The notes under the pieces are model-generated. The model made no database searches. It had not been told where the DNA came from and worked only from the letters and a program-made list of their open reading frames with translations. From the NCBI RefSeq assembly GCF_000143535.2, contig NC_037311.1:2604001-2668000 (forward strand): DNA of 64,000 nt, given 5' to 3'. A program made the position numbers and the translations under genes. Source of the stretch: Botrytis cinerea B05.10 (Eukaryota; Ascomycota; Leotiomycetes; Helotiales; Sclerotiniaceae). Of the stretch, positions 25,390-36,463 are shown in pieces (within the stretch, counting starts at the first letter, position 1; each line of letters begins with the position of its first letter).

Positions 25390-28300
25390 TCAAGCAAACC
25401 ATGCGTGAACAATTGCTTGAGTTTCCGGGGAAAGTTGCGCCAAAAGTTGAGCGGGATTTAAACTTGCGGCCGCGAGGAGGGTTTTAGTAGCTTCAACAAC
25501 TCTGGTGGCAGTCTGTCCTTGTAGTGTCTCGGCTTCAAGAGCTTGAGCAACGAAAACGAAGACCTTGGCTGGTTGAGAAGTAACAGCGGGGTTTTGTCTA
25601 GGTGTGTTAGTCATGTATAAATCAAATTTTAAATGTATAAACTTACTGTTCAATGAGCTGAACAAGGAAAAGGTATGCATATGGAGCAGCCTCTTCATCG
25701 TTGACAATAGGTAGAGTATCGATCCATGCTGTGACGACTGCTTGTTGATTCGCAACACCAGATGCATTGTAATGCAATATCTTAGCAATGGCAGCACATG
25801 CATTCTCCGTCGCGTAAACATTGTCTTCGCCTCTCGCGTTAGGGATTTGCGTAGCATCGAACAAAAGCTGAATTGTGTTGCCTACAAATTCAGTCCATGG
25901 TGCACCTCCCCTATGTGCTGCGACACCAATACCATAGGTAGCGGCTTGACGATTGGCGGGAGCAGGATCTTGGCATCCAGCAATCAAGGGGCCCTTGATA
26001 AGAGGTTCCATATATCTAGCGCTCTCTGCACCGCAGAACTCGAGAACATCATCAATGATACACAATCCCCATTGTCTTTGTGTGGGGTCCTCGCTTGAGA
26101 GAAAAGCGGAATATGTTGTGAGCAGTTTCTGCCACGATTCCAAGAAAGCGGGACCGTGGTTCTTGAAAATACAATGGAATGCTTTGTTCATGTCGGAGAG
26201 CAGAGTTTGATCGTCTTCAATAGCGTAAAGTGTTTCCTCAGAATCTTCATCGCCTTCTTCTCGATTGGCATCAGCTCGCTCCTCTGCCCTAGCCTTGACG
26301 CGTTCTTTGTAATCTTCGAGGGCAGAGATCGCAGAATCCATAAATAGATCCATTTGCTGTCTAGGAAGACAATTCTTGCCCATCACTTCCACCGACTCGT
26401 AAAAGCATTGATACATCTCAGCAAGTGTATCAATAGCTGGTTCGGCACTCAGAACCTCAAGGACCTTAGGGATTGTTGCTGCCCAAAGGTCTCTTAGCTG
26501 AGAGGACTCAGGACCGTATGCTTTCTTATAGGAATTGAGTAATTGTGGTACACACTTCGCCGAGACCACTCGAACAGGATCATGGAAGAAGAACGCGAGA
26601 CCTGGCAAGGCAATGTTTACCATAACACCTTGCACATAAGGAGCAAAATGGGCCTCCAAGACTTGGGCATAGACCACCAAGAGCTCGATTGCCATGTGCT
26701 TGTCGTCAAGAGTGCTAGTTTTGATGCCAATAACTTTGCCCTTGAGTGGAACAAGCTCCCAGCCCTCTTGTGCTTGTACGGCCTCGACTTCTTCTTCGTC
26801 ATCAAGAAGTTGAATATCTGCTTTAGCACTCGCCAACTCCAAAAGAGGAGGCATGACATATTCAAGATATGCAAGGAAGTCGGTTCCCATAACCCGACAC
26901 ATACGTCCCCAACAGTGCATGAGGTATTGAGCCTGTGGATCATCTGACTCCACAATGCCTTGTTGAACAGTGGCCAATAATTTGACCAAGTCTATCGCGT
27001 CAGTGCCTAATCTCTCCCTTCCGACTGCCAAGGCGATTAAAGTAGCACATTCCATTGCTTTTGCGCGTAGCAAACGAAGCTCCTTTGTTGATTCTGCCTT
27101 CAAGACATTGAAGAGGATAGGCATCAAGGTATCGTAGTATTTAGCAAAGGCGGCCTCTGCGGAGTCTGCAATAGTTGCGATTGTAGAGAGAGCTTGTTCT
27201 TGAACATATCTCTTTGGGCTTTGAAGAAGTTGGAATAAGTTGCTCAATAAGTCATCGAGATATGGCTCAAGAGTCTTCTTTTCAGCCTCTTCACAGAAGT
27301 TGACGAGAGCAGCTGCTGCGTGAGCTTGGACACGTGGCTCCGGGCTCTTGAGAACCGGGATAATGCTGCCTACCACAATTTCGTGATATTGTGCCTGCAT
27401 GGTTCCTGCAAAATCTGTACTCATTTGTCCGAGAGCATTGCAACCGGCCCATCGCACACGCGGATGTCGATCGCTCAAAGCAGGAACAACAAGCTCCAGA
27501 ACTTTGTTTAATTCTCCAAGCATCAAATCCCTGCAGCCTTCTGAAATTGCTGAGATGGCCATCAATGCAGCATGTCTATCTCTCCATGCTTCGGAAAGCA
27601 TCATTCTGGGTAGCCAATTAAAGGTAGGTGCCAAAATAATTGATCCTCCGAGCTTGTTTGCCAATCGATCCATACATTGCTCACCAGCGACGTGATTCAA
27701 GTCACTCTCCTCCGGATCCATCTGTTCAAGTCAGCTAGTGGTTTGGCAAATCGAGTGGGGATATCCGTACATCATCTGAAGCATTCCAATCGGCTGCATC
27801 ATCGTCATCCTCGCCAATATCAGTCATAAGACTCAGGCACTGAGTAATCATATCTGTTACAAAACTCGAATCCTTCTTCACCATAGCTGGAGCATAATCG
27901 GCAAATGTTGCCATGAGCTCGAGAGCATTTTGACGAACCACGTCGCTCAATTCCTTCTCCTGAATTGTTTGAATACAGAATGTAACTAGATTGTGAAATA
28001 ATGGTCTAAACATCTTTGGGGCAACCTCTGCAAGGGTCATGAGTGAAATAAGTGCTGTGCTGAGACTCTCTGAGTCCACACTTTCCTTCAACGGTGGTAG
28101 GATTGAGAGGACTTCGGGTATAAGACCATAGTATTTTAATTGTGACTTTTTTCCGAGGCTAGAGAAAAATGATGTAAATGCTTCCATAGCTGCCAAGCGG
28201 ACCTTGTTATGTCATTAGTGATTGTCCTGTATCCTAACCGTCAAGGGAACTCACTGCAGTTTCGGTATCTTGGAAGCCGTTCTTGAAAGCTGTGAGTACT

Positions 28301-28955
28301 GTATCTTCATGTTGCTTTTCGATTATGCCAGGAGTCGTAGAGAATATTCTGAATGCTATCTCTCTCTGTCCAGCTATCTGCGAAGAACTTAGAGTAGAGA
28401 GAACACCCAGGATTTCTGGCCATTGTTCACCTATGAAATGTTAGACTGGCTTGCTAAACACTTCCTGCGCCCAAGTATTATACCATTATCAGAATATTCT
28501 CGAGCTATTTCAGCAACCGCATCTCCAATCTTATTTCTCACTGAATTCGACTTCTCCAAACCTAATGCCTCTATGAGCTTTTGTCGGATAACATATGCTT
28601 CTTGCTTTGGAATGGCGAGAAATAATTCGATCGAGTTGTTCTCGTCGGTCTTGCGAGACTTGGATGCTATACGACGGAAGATGACTGCCGCAAAGGATCG
28701 AGTCTACAACATGATCCAAATTAGAGACGCAGAACGACAAGTTGGATATTGAGGACCAGAGATAAAACTTACGGTTGCATCGTTGGAACCATATATGTGC
28801 TCCACCAAGCCCATCAACAACATTTCAGGCTTGGTGGCTACCCAGTTATTGTTCAAGTGCTCTTCAGCCTGCGCACGAACATTATTGTCGGTGGATTGTA
28901 GAGCAGACAGTAGCTGTGCAAGCTCTGCATGTGCGTCTGCTGGAAGAACAGACAT
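25390..28955 (-). CDS. Importin beta-3 / karyopherin Kap121 (Pse1)
   Basis: Six exons in coding order: 28773-28955, 28484-28703, 28255-28430, 27771-28202, 25647-27721 and 25390-25597. All phases agree and give 1097 aa, matching yeast Kap121 (about 1090 aa) and human importin-5. The ATG at 28953-28955 starts MSVLPADAHAELAQLLSALQ. The protein is a solenoid of HEAT repeats, for example HPRVRWAGCNALGQMSTDF and KSPEPRVQAHAAAALVNFC, with the acidic loop GEDDDDAADWNASDD near residues 350-365. Kap121 imports ribosomal proteins, histones and other cargoes through the nuclear pore and releases them on binding Ran-GTP. Introns are 49-69 bp with normal donors (GTAAGT, GTGAGT). No truncation is seen. Confidence 0.93.
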
Positions 28956-30251
28956 GGTGATGAGATGTGGGTGGGAAGACTCGAAGGGGCTCAAAGGATA
29001 CGAGGGATCGGAATGTTGAATATTAAGAAGTTATGCACTTGGCGCCAGGCGCATTCAATGCGCCCTAATTCCTACAAAGTCGAGGGTGGAAGATAATTAT
29101 TGTACGGAATGGCAAAAAAGATGGACAAGAGAAAGATTTGCAGGGAGAGGAAGAAAGGTTTCTCTCTCTTTATTCGGAAAGTTGACGTTGGATAAAGTTG
29201 TGTTGTTGTGGTGGGGGGTTTAGAATTTAGAATTTAGAATTTTAGAATTTTAGAATTCCCTCCCAATTTTTTTTTGGAGATCACCAAACATTTATCAAAG
29301 TGACTCTCGCGCTAAAATTCCGGATCCATGTGAGTGGTCTCTGCTGCGAGAATGGCTCACAGTGAATGGCCGTGTCAGCGAGCAATACGATTGAATGTGT
29401 ACCTAGTACCAACAAATACGGCCTGGGCAGCCGTACTTTGAGACGAGCCCTGGGTACTGCTGCTGGCATTTCTGATTTTGTGTGTGTGTTGGATTATGTG
29501 TATTGCATCACAGCTACTGTCAATCGATGGCGATGGCATTGTAGCAACACTTCATGGAAGGACTGATCAGTGAGACTGGAATGCCTACCCAGCTACGATT
29601 TGAGAGGAGGGATGCTTGCGTACTGTCTGGTCCTCGTAGGCTGCCGGCTAATGATTCCTTATGACTCGATGCTCGGAATGTTCATGCGTGTCCAATAATA
29701 TACCTATTTGCGACATATAAAACATATAAAACATGTAATAATAAATATACCTCTCTAATAAGGGGTCACAAGCAAATCTGCAAATCTACATTTGAACCCT
29801 CCAAAACCCACCGCACACTCTTTTCCCTCCCTTCTCTTCTGTCCCTGCCCCCTCCCTTGAAACATCTCTCTATGATCATTGTCCTAGGTGTTCAAAATAT
29901 GATCCAAATTTATAATTTATACCAAATCCCGTCCGTCTGCTGCGTAATTTACCGCAAATCAAAAAAGTATATTACTCAAACGGTCATCATGACCAAATTT
30001 ACCCCAATTTTTTAGACGGCAAGGGATCTTAGCGTGCTGCTACCCCTCAATCCATGCTCGCTATGATCATTCATTCCCATCTATCCCCTCGTACATATTC
30101 TACACCAACAATCACATTCACAATCACATTCAAATTCAGATTCAGATTGCATCAATCCAATCAATTAAAATCACGACCCATACAACCACAAACAACAGAC
30201 TGCATACGCAGGTAGCGACAGATCAAAGTCTCGTATTAATCTCTCTCTGCC
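28956..30251. other. Divergent promoter region between Kap121 and Sds23 genes
   Basis: About 1.3 kb without a gene. It contains a short TTTAGAA repeat near 29219-29255 and pyrimidine-rich sequence just upstream of the Sds23 start. Confidence 0.5.
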
Positions 30252-31801
30252 ATGGCAGATCGCACAGTGTTCGATCCTCCTCCGAGGCAAAGTACTTCTT
30301 CACCTAGTAATAACAATCCTGCGAGCATCGCTCATCGTTCTAGTTTTGCGGAAAATCTCCGACAGTCACCAAGAGCTCATAGGCATCCATCCTTCACACA
30401 GGCTGCAGTTCAAGAGTTGCTGAACCACCCTCCAGCTCAAAAGGGCGGAGATCCAAAATTCGCGGGAAGGGATTGGAGACAAATTCACGTTGGGGAATTG
30501 GTACAGGAATCTGATATTCATTGGTGTGAACTTGATACAGATGTTGAACATGCGACAAAGGTTTGCATATATTTCTTCACAGTAATACTTTGAGTATTAA
30601 TCTTATGAACAGGCGCTGATAGAGTCCGGTCCTCCAAATGTCATTCTCATCCGCGAAACTCCAAATGATTTGACTGCGTGCGACAGCTTCGATTACAACG
30701 ACCTCAATGCATACCTCCTCGTCGTCCTTGGACTAGCAAGCCCCGATGAAGCACAGACGGACACATATTCGCAATTAGCAAGCAAAGCTCGGGAACACGC
30801 ACCTATCCCACTTCGAGATGTGATAACACTTGCCAAAAAAGAACCTCTTACAACCCTCTCTCAATCAGAAGACCTTTCGAAAGCCGTCGAAATATTTGGC
30901 AGTGGTGTACATCGTATCCTTGTTTGCAAACCAGGCACTACAACAGTTGTGGGAATCTTGAGTCAATTGAAATTGGTTAAATTCTTGTGGGATAATGGTA
31001 GCAGTTTTCCAGCCATCGATCAGTTATACCCAACTATTTTGAGGGATTTGAACATTGGAACACAGCACGCTATCGCAATCAAGTGAGCTGTCAGTATCCT
31101 CACAACTCGAAATCTGCTAACAAGGGTATAGTGGTGACAAACTTCTCACGGATGCTCTTCAGCTCATGAGCAATGAAGGATTGACCAGTATTGCAGTGGT
31201 TGACAATGCTGCAAATGTTGTTGGTAACATATCAACCGCTGATACTAAACTTCTTACACATACAAGTAGTCTACCTCTCCTCCAATCCTCTTGCATACAC
31301 TTCATCTCTGTCATACTGAGCGAAAGAGGGATTGGTGATGGAAAGGATTCATTCCCAGTCTTCCATGTCAACCCATATTCAACTCTCGCCCATACAGTAG
31401 CAAAACTAGTCGCGACCAGATCTCATCGTATGTGGGTCGTCGAATCCGCGTCTCCATCTCCATCGGCTCCTGCGACCCCATCCCTCGCACATGCCTCCGT
31501 TGTTCAACAACCAAGCGGCAGTGGTTCCGTACCACCTTCTCCTTCATTCCCCGCTGTATCCGCCGCAGCTTTACCCGGCGCACGTATCTCAGGTCGTTTG
31601 ACAGGAGTCATTACTCTATCCGATATTCTCAATCTTTTCGCTCGTACATCAGGTCTCAATCCCTTGAATCCAAATGAATCTCGAGCGAGAAGAAGAAGGA
31701 GCTCAAGTGCTTCGTTAAGACCGAGTATGGATTCATCAAGAGGAGATTATCTGGATACAATACGAGGCGAGCGTGGATCAAGCGTAGATAATAGAAAATG
31801 A
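30252..31801 (+). CDS. Sds23-type CBS-domain protein (PP2A-like phosphatase regulator)
   Basis: Three exons, 30252-30560, 30613-31082 and 31132-31801, give 482 aa. The introns are 52 and 49 bp; the second has a TGCTAAC branch site. The N-terminus is Ser/Pro-rich and contains [15 protein letters not shown], conserved in Sds23. Two pairs of CBS-type modules follow, roughly residues 75-245 and 260-430, including [38 protein letters not shown] and [18 protein letters not shown]. The tail is Arg/Ser-rich. In fission yeast, Sds23/Moc1 inhibits PP2A-type and PP6 phosphatases and links nutrient and stress signals to mitosis and mating. That role is known for the family and inferred here. The ATG sits in the favourable context GCCATGG. 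Confidence 0.92.
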
Positions 31802-32553
31802 GGGATTATGTGACGGAAAGCATGCGAGGTTGATTTTTCAATATGAAGAAAGCGAGAATAGAAATATCCACTTCAATAGCCTCATGTCACCGTGAGGCGT
31901 CATTCAAAGAAAAGAATAGGTTCAAAGCAGAATACGATGGAGTAGTCATACAACATTCTGGGCAAAAGTCCAAATACTATACGCATCGTTCAGAATGAAC
32001 AGATGTTGAATGGCAGACCCTAAACGAGGACTTGAGAATGCCCCCAAAGTATGAGAGTACCTAGACCAAGGTGCGTTCGATCTTTATAGTGAGCAAAGTG
32101 TCGTTTCGATAGGTTGCGCTTCCTTTTTTCTCTTTCACGCGCGTACTCTTTTAGTTTCTTAGGAATCGTGTTACATCACTTTATTGAATTGAGTGGAATT
32201 GAATTGAATTGAAATTGGGAAACGCAGGAATGTTTCTAGATACCTCTACTCTCTATCTTAGTCTTAGCAATGACATACATATAATATGATTTGAAAAATG
32301 CATGCCTTTATATCTTCCGGGTATATCACACTGTGTCCTCGTGTTTATGGTTTTGCTTGTGGTTTTGCCTTTTTGTATTATTATTGTTGGTTTTGTCATT
32401 CTTGCTATGGTCATTGTTGTAAGTTAGGTATTCTGATTATTATCATCACATCACATCATATCAAGAAAAAAAAAATGAAATGAAAAGAAATGAAGGAAAG
32501 AGAGGAGAAGAGAAGAGAGAAAATGAACACTACATAATACACATTACGTAGGT

Positions 32554-32590
32554 ATTGCACATTGCACATTGCACATTGCACATTGCACAC
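32554..32590. repeat. 7-bp tandem repeat (ATTGCAC)n
   Basis: About five tandem ATTGCAC units. Confidence 0.9.
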
Positions 32591-32896
32591 TATTATATCT
32601 CGTCCCATCTCATCGCATACGGAAACCACTTGTTCTTTTTGCCTTTTTTTACCGTTTTGCTTTCTGGATTCGATTTTTGGAGTGAGGGGTTGGTGAGTGA
32701 GGGTTTTACTGTATTGTATTGGGTTTGGGGTTTTGGTTGTGTTAGGTTAGGTTATGTTATGTTATGTTATGTTATATTGGGGAAATACTCGAATAGATAG
32801 TTTAGCTCCCCCGGGATGCACTTGGTGGTTTTTGAAGATTGTATAGGGGTTCTGTTTTTTGGGGGGGGGGAGGGAACTTGTTGCTGCTGCTGTTGA

Positions 32897-32928
<32 letters not shown>

Positions 32929-33879
32929 CTGGAAGAAAGGGATGGGTACGGCTGAAGAGAGCGTTGGATTGTGCTGAGTGTGTGGGTGCGTGAGTGGGTG
33001 CGTGAGTGCTGATGAATGATGGAGATATAGATATAGATATAGATATAGATATATGGGAGAGGAATTCAGGTAACGAGGGTAGGGAGGGGATGGATTAGGG
33101 AAGGATGAGAGGGGAAGAGAGAAGATGAAGATGAAGATGAAGATGTAGAAGGAGTGAGATAGTAGTAGGGAAGGAAAAGGTGTAGTCAGTATTCGAGTAT
33201 TTGTGATTTAAGCGAATGGGTAGAGAGGTAGATGTGTTTTGAAAGGGTTCTGTCTGCATGCTGGACTGGATGGAGGTTAAGGGCTGAGGAATGAGGATGG
33301 GGGAGGGGGTTTGTGTAGGGGTAGTGGTAGTTACTTGTAAAAACCTGAGGAGGACATGAAATTTGGGATTGAGGATGTAGAATGTATGAGTAGTAGTGGT
33401 GTTTTGTTTTATATAGATGGATTGAATAGATCTAAGGAGTGGTAGTTTGACAAAGGAAAGATAGACCTAACTTCACTTCTGATCTATTGGCTTACTGTTC
33501 AAAGCTTCTATGCTAGGTGTGAAGAAAATGGATTCAATCAGTTGGATTCACCGCATACCTGCTTCTCATCGCTTGTTGATTGGTGCCCGCATTGTCGAAA
33601 TTGATGATGTCGCGGCTTCATTTGGGATAAGAGGGAGTCAGTCGGTCGGATTTTTCTCGGCGATGGCGCGTTGGCTATGGAGTGGACTCCTGGTGAGGTT
33701 ACGCTGTGCTGGATTGTTTGTTGTGAGGAATCAACGGTGTTCTAGAGTTGTGTTTGCATGCGATGACCTCCAGCAAGTAGAAACCGATCGCGACATCCTC
33801 ATCGTCGGCAGCAATCCAATGGTACCCTCTCAGCTCTTCAAACATCATACATCTCCCGTCGTTGCGAGTATCAACACAA

Positions 33880-34011
33880 TCTTCTGGTGACGCCGACGTG
33901 CATGTCTGGATCAATCATCTGAAGAAGCATCTCGCGAGCAAAGGCATCGAAGTGTTTGAGCGGCTACCATTCAGCAATGCCATCTTGTTTTCTTCCACGA
34001 TCATGATCGGT
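33880..34011 (+). pseudogene. Coding-like relic, possibly the end of a SAM-dependent methyltransferase
   Basis: One open stretch reads VWINHLKKHLASKGIEVFER followed by LPFSNAIL, and ends at a plausible GTATGC donor at about 34011. The pattern of Trp-x-x-x-Leu-x-x-x-Leu, then Gly-(Ile/Phe)-(Glu)-Val, is like the C-terminal part of many fungal class I methyltransferases. No SAM-binding motif or full-length frame is found upstream. The next open stretch after a possible 66-bp intron stops quickly. I consider it a fragment; the family call is weak. Confidence 0.2.
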
Positions 34012-34528
34012 ATGCACAGATACACATATATACTTTCTCAAATCTTTTCCTTATCAAAGTTCATGCTAAAGACAGATAAAGTGGATCAATGACCGAATGT
34101 CCCGTTGTATCCGACAGATCTTTTCTGCAACAAGCTTTGGTGTGAGAGCATCCCCGAAATAGCAAGAATCATCGCGTTTTTCGCACTCCTGACCTAAACA
34201 ATTATCAAGTTGGAGAAGTTGCAGGTGTTGGAGCTTCGATCTAGATTTCGCATGTCAAGGTCAAGTACCGAGAATACCTCCCTTGATGCTGAAGGGGTCA
34301 ACTTTCTCGGTGGATGCAATAACAGCATTAATACGCATAATTGCATCTCGGTATTTACATATAAATATATAAATAACTTGTTGGCCTCCTGAAAAGACTG
34401 TTTTTCGATAAGCATGAGAGAATTTTGGTGAGCGATTTTGTATTCTCTGCTGAACAGGGGTTTTGGAAAGTCCTATCCTACATGAGACTTCGGCCGAATT
34501 ACATTCTATCCCGAAGGCGCAAAATTTC

Positions 34529-36463
34529 ATGACAACATTTGAGTTTGACCCAAATCATTCCATTGAATCAATTCTCCCACATATATCGAAGGAAAAGAAG
34601 AAAGGAAAGATGGATAACCAATTATTAAATCAACCAACCGCATCGAATCAACAAGTTCAGCCGCAGCCTTTCGCGGGAGATCAGCAAATCGATCCCAACT
34701 TACCAAGCCAACAAGGCTCTGACATCCGACCTGACATCCGACCTGGGCGGCAACGGGTCAAACGTGCATGTCAACCTTGCAAATCAAGAAAGAAGCGTTG
34801 CGATGGATCGGAGCCTTGCGCTACATGTATTCGATACGGGTACGAATGTCATTATGAACTCGGTCCGAGGAAACGGAGAAGACACACGTTGAAAGATCAC
34901 GATACCGATGTTTCTCAGAGTCACAGTTCGCCTGATGCGAGCATTCATCATCGAGATGAAAGGGAGAGAGCAGATAGTGAAAGTGCTCATGTCCCCCATA
35001 CCAGTGGCGCCAAAGATACAAGTCTCTGGGGGAAAGCATTTGCTGCTTCGTTGGCGTTGAAATTGGATGCGGGGAAGTTGAGCAAACCTCATTTGGCCTG
35101 GAATTTGGGTCTCAAGGATGAACAATCATATGCTCAGCCGCCGATCACGAGAGTGATAGGTCAAGCTGAGATGCAGAGACTTGTCAATCATTATTTCAAT
35201 ACCACGCATCAAATCTTTGGCATTTTCAAGAGAGATATCTTTGAACGGAAGATCCAAGAGAGATGGGGAGTGAATTTTGAAAACTCTGATCCGCATGATC
35301 CCATCTTGTGTGGTGTTGCAGCATTGGGATCTTTGTTTTCCGGCGGCAGCCCAAGTCCCGCAGAGGCACAATTGGTAGAATTAGCAAAGATAGCTTTGGA
35401 AACGACGAGTGTGTTGAATTATCCTTCTCGGCATCATGTGGTGGCATGGGTATTAAGGGCACTGTTTCTGAGATGTACGGCTTGTCCTCATGCTGCATGG
35501 ATTGCCAGCTGTACAACGATGCACATTATTGAGAGTGTAGGAATGGAGGATGATTCGGATAGCAGCAGTAACGACGCGGAGCTCGAGAGAGGAATTAGTT
35601 GTGGGGTTTTAAATATGCAGAGATTATTCTGGATCGCTCGAGTTTTGAATTCATGGGTTGCAAACGATTATGGACGGTCGAAAGTTACTGTGAAAATTTC
35701 TCCACCTCCTTTTCCCTCGCCGGAGGGTGAAGCGGATGTCACACTCGATTATCTCACCTTGTTTCAAATATCGGAACGTCTAGATCAGGATACGAATCAT
35801 ACGGCCGAGGAATTCGAAGCAGGCATAGAATCCACGTACAGATTTCATGCTCGATCAGACGGTGCAACACTTTCACAAGCCAACTTGGGTTTAGGATTTT
35901 ACCGCCGGCTGCGTCTCCTAGCATCGACTATATCACCAGAAACCATTTCTCAGGTGATATCCATTGGCGTTAAAGGCTTAGGATCCGTAACGAAAATGGT
36001 AGAGCGTCGTCATCCTTGGTGGCATGTTGCCAATATCCCCTTTCAATTCGTCTGTATCCTGCTCGTCATAGATACTCCTGAGTCACTATCACATATCGGC
36101 GAAGCTCTCGAAACTCTAGATGCAGTATCCCGCTGTTTCAGCACTCGCTCACTTACAGAATCTGCGGCAACAGCCAGAACACTAGTAGAATTATCTCTAA
36201 AGCGGAAGCAAGAAGAAATTAATATTCTGAGTCAGGGTCTCAAGACGAGGATGGAACCAATGCAGACTAGTCAATTGACAATTCCGAACATGAATGGTAA
36301 ACAAATGATGCCGTCACCGATGATGATGGGAAATGTAAACGGGAATGGAAATGGTATGGTCTCTGGAATGCCGAATATTGGTTCGATGGATTTTACGGGC
36401 TTCGATTGGGATTCTTTCTTGTGTATGGATATTCCGGTGTTGGATGCTACGGCAATTCTTTGA
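34529..36463 (+). CDS. Zn2Cys6 fungal transcription factor
   Basis: A single exon. The first ATG of the open frame is at 34529 (644 aa); another at 34610 would give 617 aa, and the true start is uncertain. A Gln/Pro-rich N-terminus precedes the binuclear zinc cluster: CQPC, then KSRKKR, then CDGSEPCATC and a final C in YGYEC. The spacing is CX2CX6CX6CX2CX6C, with a basic KRRRH stretch after it. A fungal-specific transcription factor domain follows in the middle, with the conserved MQRLFWIARVLNSWVANDYG. The C-terminus is Met/Asn/Gly-rich with an acidic/aromatic FDWDSFLCMD end that could activate transcription. The target genes are unknown. It lies 3 kb upstream of an MFS transporter in the same orientation and about 16 kb from the candidate peptide cluster; no regulatory link is shown. 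Confidence 0.88.
   Translation: MTTFEFDPNHSIESILPHISKEKKKGKMDNQLLNQPTASNQQVQPQPFAGDQQIDPNLPSQQGSDIRPDIRPGRQRVKRACQPCKSRKKRCDGSEPCATCIRYGYECHYELGPRKRRRHTLKDHDTDVSQSHSSPDASIHHRDERERADSESAHVPHTSGAKDTSLWGKAFAASLALKLDAGKLSKPHLAWNLGLKDEQSYAQPPITRVIGQAEMQRLVNHYFNTTHQIFGIFKRDIFERKIQERWGVNFENSDPHDPILCGVAALGSLFSGGSPSPAEAQLVELAKIALETTSVLNYPSRHHVVAWVLRALFLRCTACPHAAWIASCTTMHIIESVGMEDDSDSSSNDAELERGISCGVLNMQRLFWIARVLNSWVANDYGRSKVTVKISPPPFPSPEGEADVTLDYLTLFQISERLDQDTNHTAEEFEAGIESTYRFHARSDGATLSQANLGLGFYRRLRLLASTISPETISQVISIGVKGLGSVTKMVERRHPWWHVANIPFQFVCILLVIDTPESLSHIGEALETLDAVSRCFSTRSLTESAATARTLVELSLKRKQEEINILSQGLKTRMEPMQTSQLTIPNMNGKQMMPSPMMMGNVNGNGNGMVSGMPNIGSMDFTGFDWDSFLCMDIPVLDATAIL

Larger units (their letters stand above)
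31802..34528. other. Spacer with simple repeats and a possible gene relic
   Basis: About 2.7 kb. Repeats include CACATTG units at 32554-32590, GATGTT/GTT repeats near 32890-32935, GATATA repeats near 33025-33052 and GAAGAT repeats near 33124-33144. A short coding-like piece lies at about 33880-34011 (annotated separately). Nothing else is supported. Confidence 0.5.

Noticed and set aside
33510..33890. A 126-codon open frame
   Set aside because: No domain, signal or plausible splice continuation. Its composition gives no sign of coding.
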